Origin: Anaerorhabdus sp036641015
GTDB taxonomy: Bacteria; Bacillota_I; Bacilli_A; Erysipelotrichales; Erysipelotrichaceae
DNA: 5,444 nucleotides
Reading direction: 5' to 3'
Assembly (NCBI RefSeq): GCF_036641015.1
Contig: NZ_JAVWFO010000075.1
Location: forward strand, 1-5,444
Position numbers and translations under genes: made by a program. The notes under the pieces were generated by a model. That model made no database searches, had not been told where the DNA came from, and saw only the letters and a program-made list of their open reading frames with translations. How positions within the stretch are numbered: position 1 is the first letter of the stretch; each line of letters opens with the position of its first letter. Shown here in pieces: positions 5,318 to 5,444 of the stretch.

Positions 5318-5444
5318 CTTTACGATTCTACAAACTAATAATATTATTATTTACATGGATAGTGATATAAACCATTGTGGTGTTATATCTCAAATACTGA
5401 GATTAATTATCGATTATCATAAGTTTCATCACTCAAATTTATTA

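Larger units (their letters stand above)
3682..5444 (+). pseudogene. Candidate reading frame interrupted by the IS, open at window edge
   Basis: An ATG at 3682 follows AAAAAGGA (3667-3674) with 7-base spacing. Removing the insertion sequence and one target copy joins 3740 to 5282 and leaves a frame with no stop codon through base 5444, 74 codons in all. It begins MKIKKYESNIYYKMF and continues through YMDSDINHCG. As it stands, the frame runs into the insertion sequence and stops after 41 codons. I recognise no family. Against a gene, the differences from copy A spare the hairpin rather than the codons: two codons change amino acid, two are silent. The matching block 2 is also in another frame in copy A. 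Confidence 0.3.

Noticed and set aside
1..5444. CRISPR array, tRNA or rRNA genes
   Set aside because: No regularly spaced repeats, cloverleaf-like GC-rich stretches or rRNA-like conserved sequence were seen on either strand.

Overview
The window is AT-rich throughout (I estimate about 30% GC). It has strong AGGAGG-type ribosome binding sites, a Gram-positive-style lipoprotein and an ISL3-family insertion sequence. This points to a low-GC Bacillota (Firmicutes) genome, but I cannot name the genus. It reads as an accessory region: one unassigned surface lipoprotein gene, a two-gene defence-like operon, and an intact insertion sequence that has landed in a repeated structured element.

Layout. 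(1) 142-825, + strand: a lipoprotein of unknown family, followed by a GC-rich palindrome. (2) 906-1074: copy A of a roughly 105-bp structured repeat, then an AT-rich inverted repeat. Read on the - strand, copy A looks like an intrinsic terminator for the next operon. (3) 1096-3424, - strand: an ABC/SMC-like ATPase gene followed one base later by a DUF4435 (TOPRIM-like) gene. This composition and order match the PARIS anti-phage system (AriA + AriB). An extended -10 promoter lies 35-43 bases upstream. (4) 3425-3661: promoter region with a 10-bp inverted repeat. (5) 3662-3740 plus 5274-5317: copy B of the repeat, split by the insertion sequence. (6) 3741-5273: a 1,533-bp ISL3-family element with 22-bp imperfect inverted repeats, an 8-bp target duplication, subterminal repeats, one 425-aa transposase and a terminator. 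(7) 5318-5444: no complete gene. One frame stays open to the window edge and would join the start of copy B if the insertion sequence were removed.

How it fits together. The ATPase would act as sensor and clamp, and the TOPRIM-like protein as the toxic nuclease effector. The pair has its own promoter and terminator and lies between two direct copies of the same small repeat, as expected of a separately acquired cassette. Copy A shows what the insertion site in copy B looked like before the insertion sequence arrived. That fixes the element's ends and target duplication unusually well. The nature of the repeat itself (structured non-coding element or duplicated gene start) is the most open question here.
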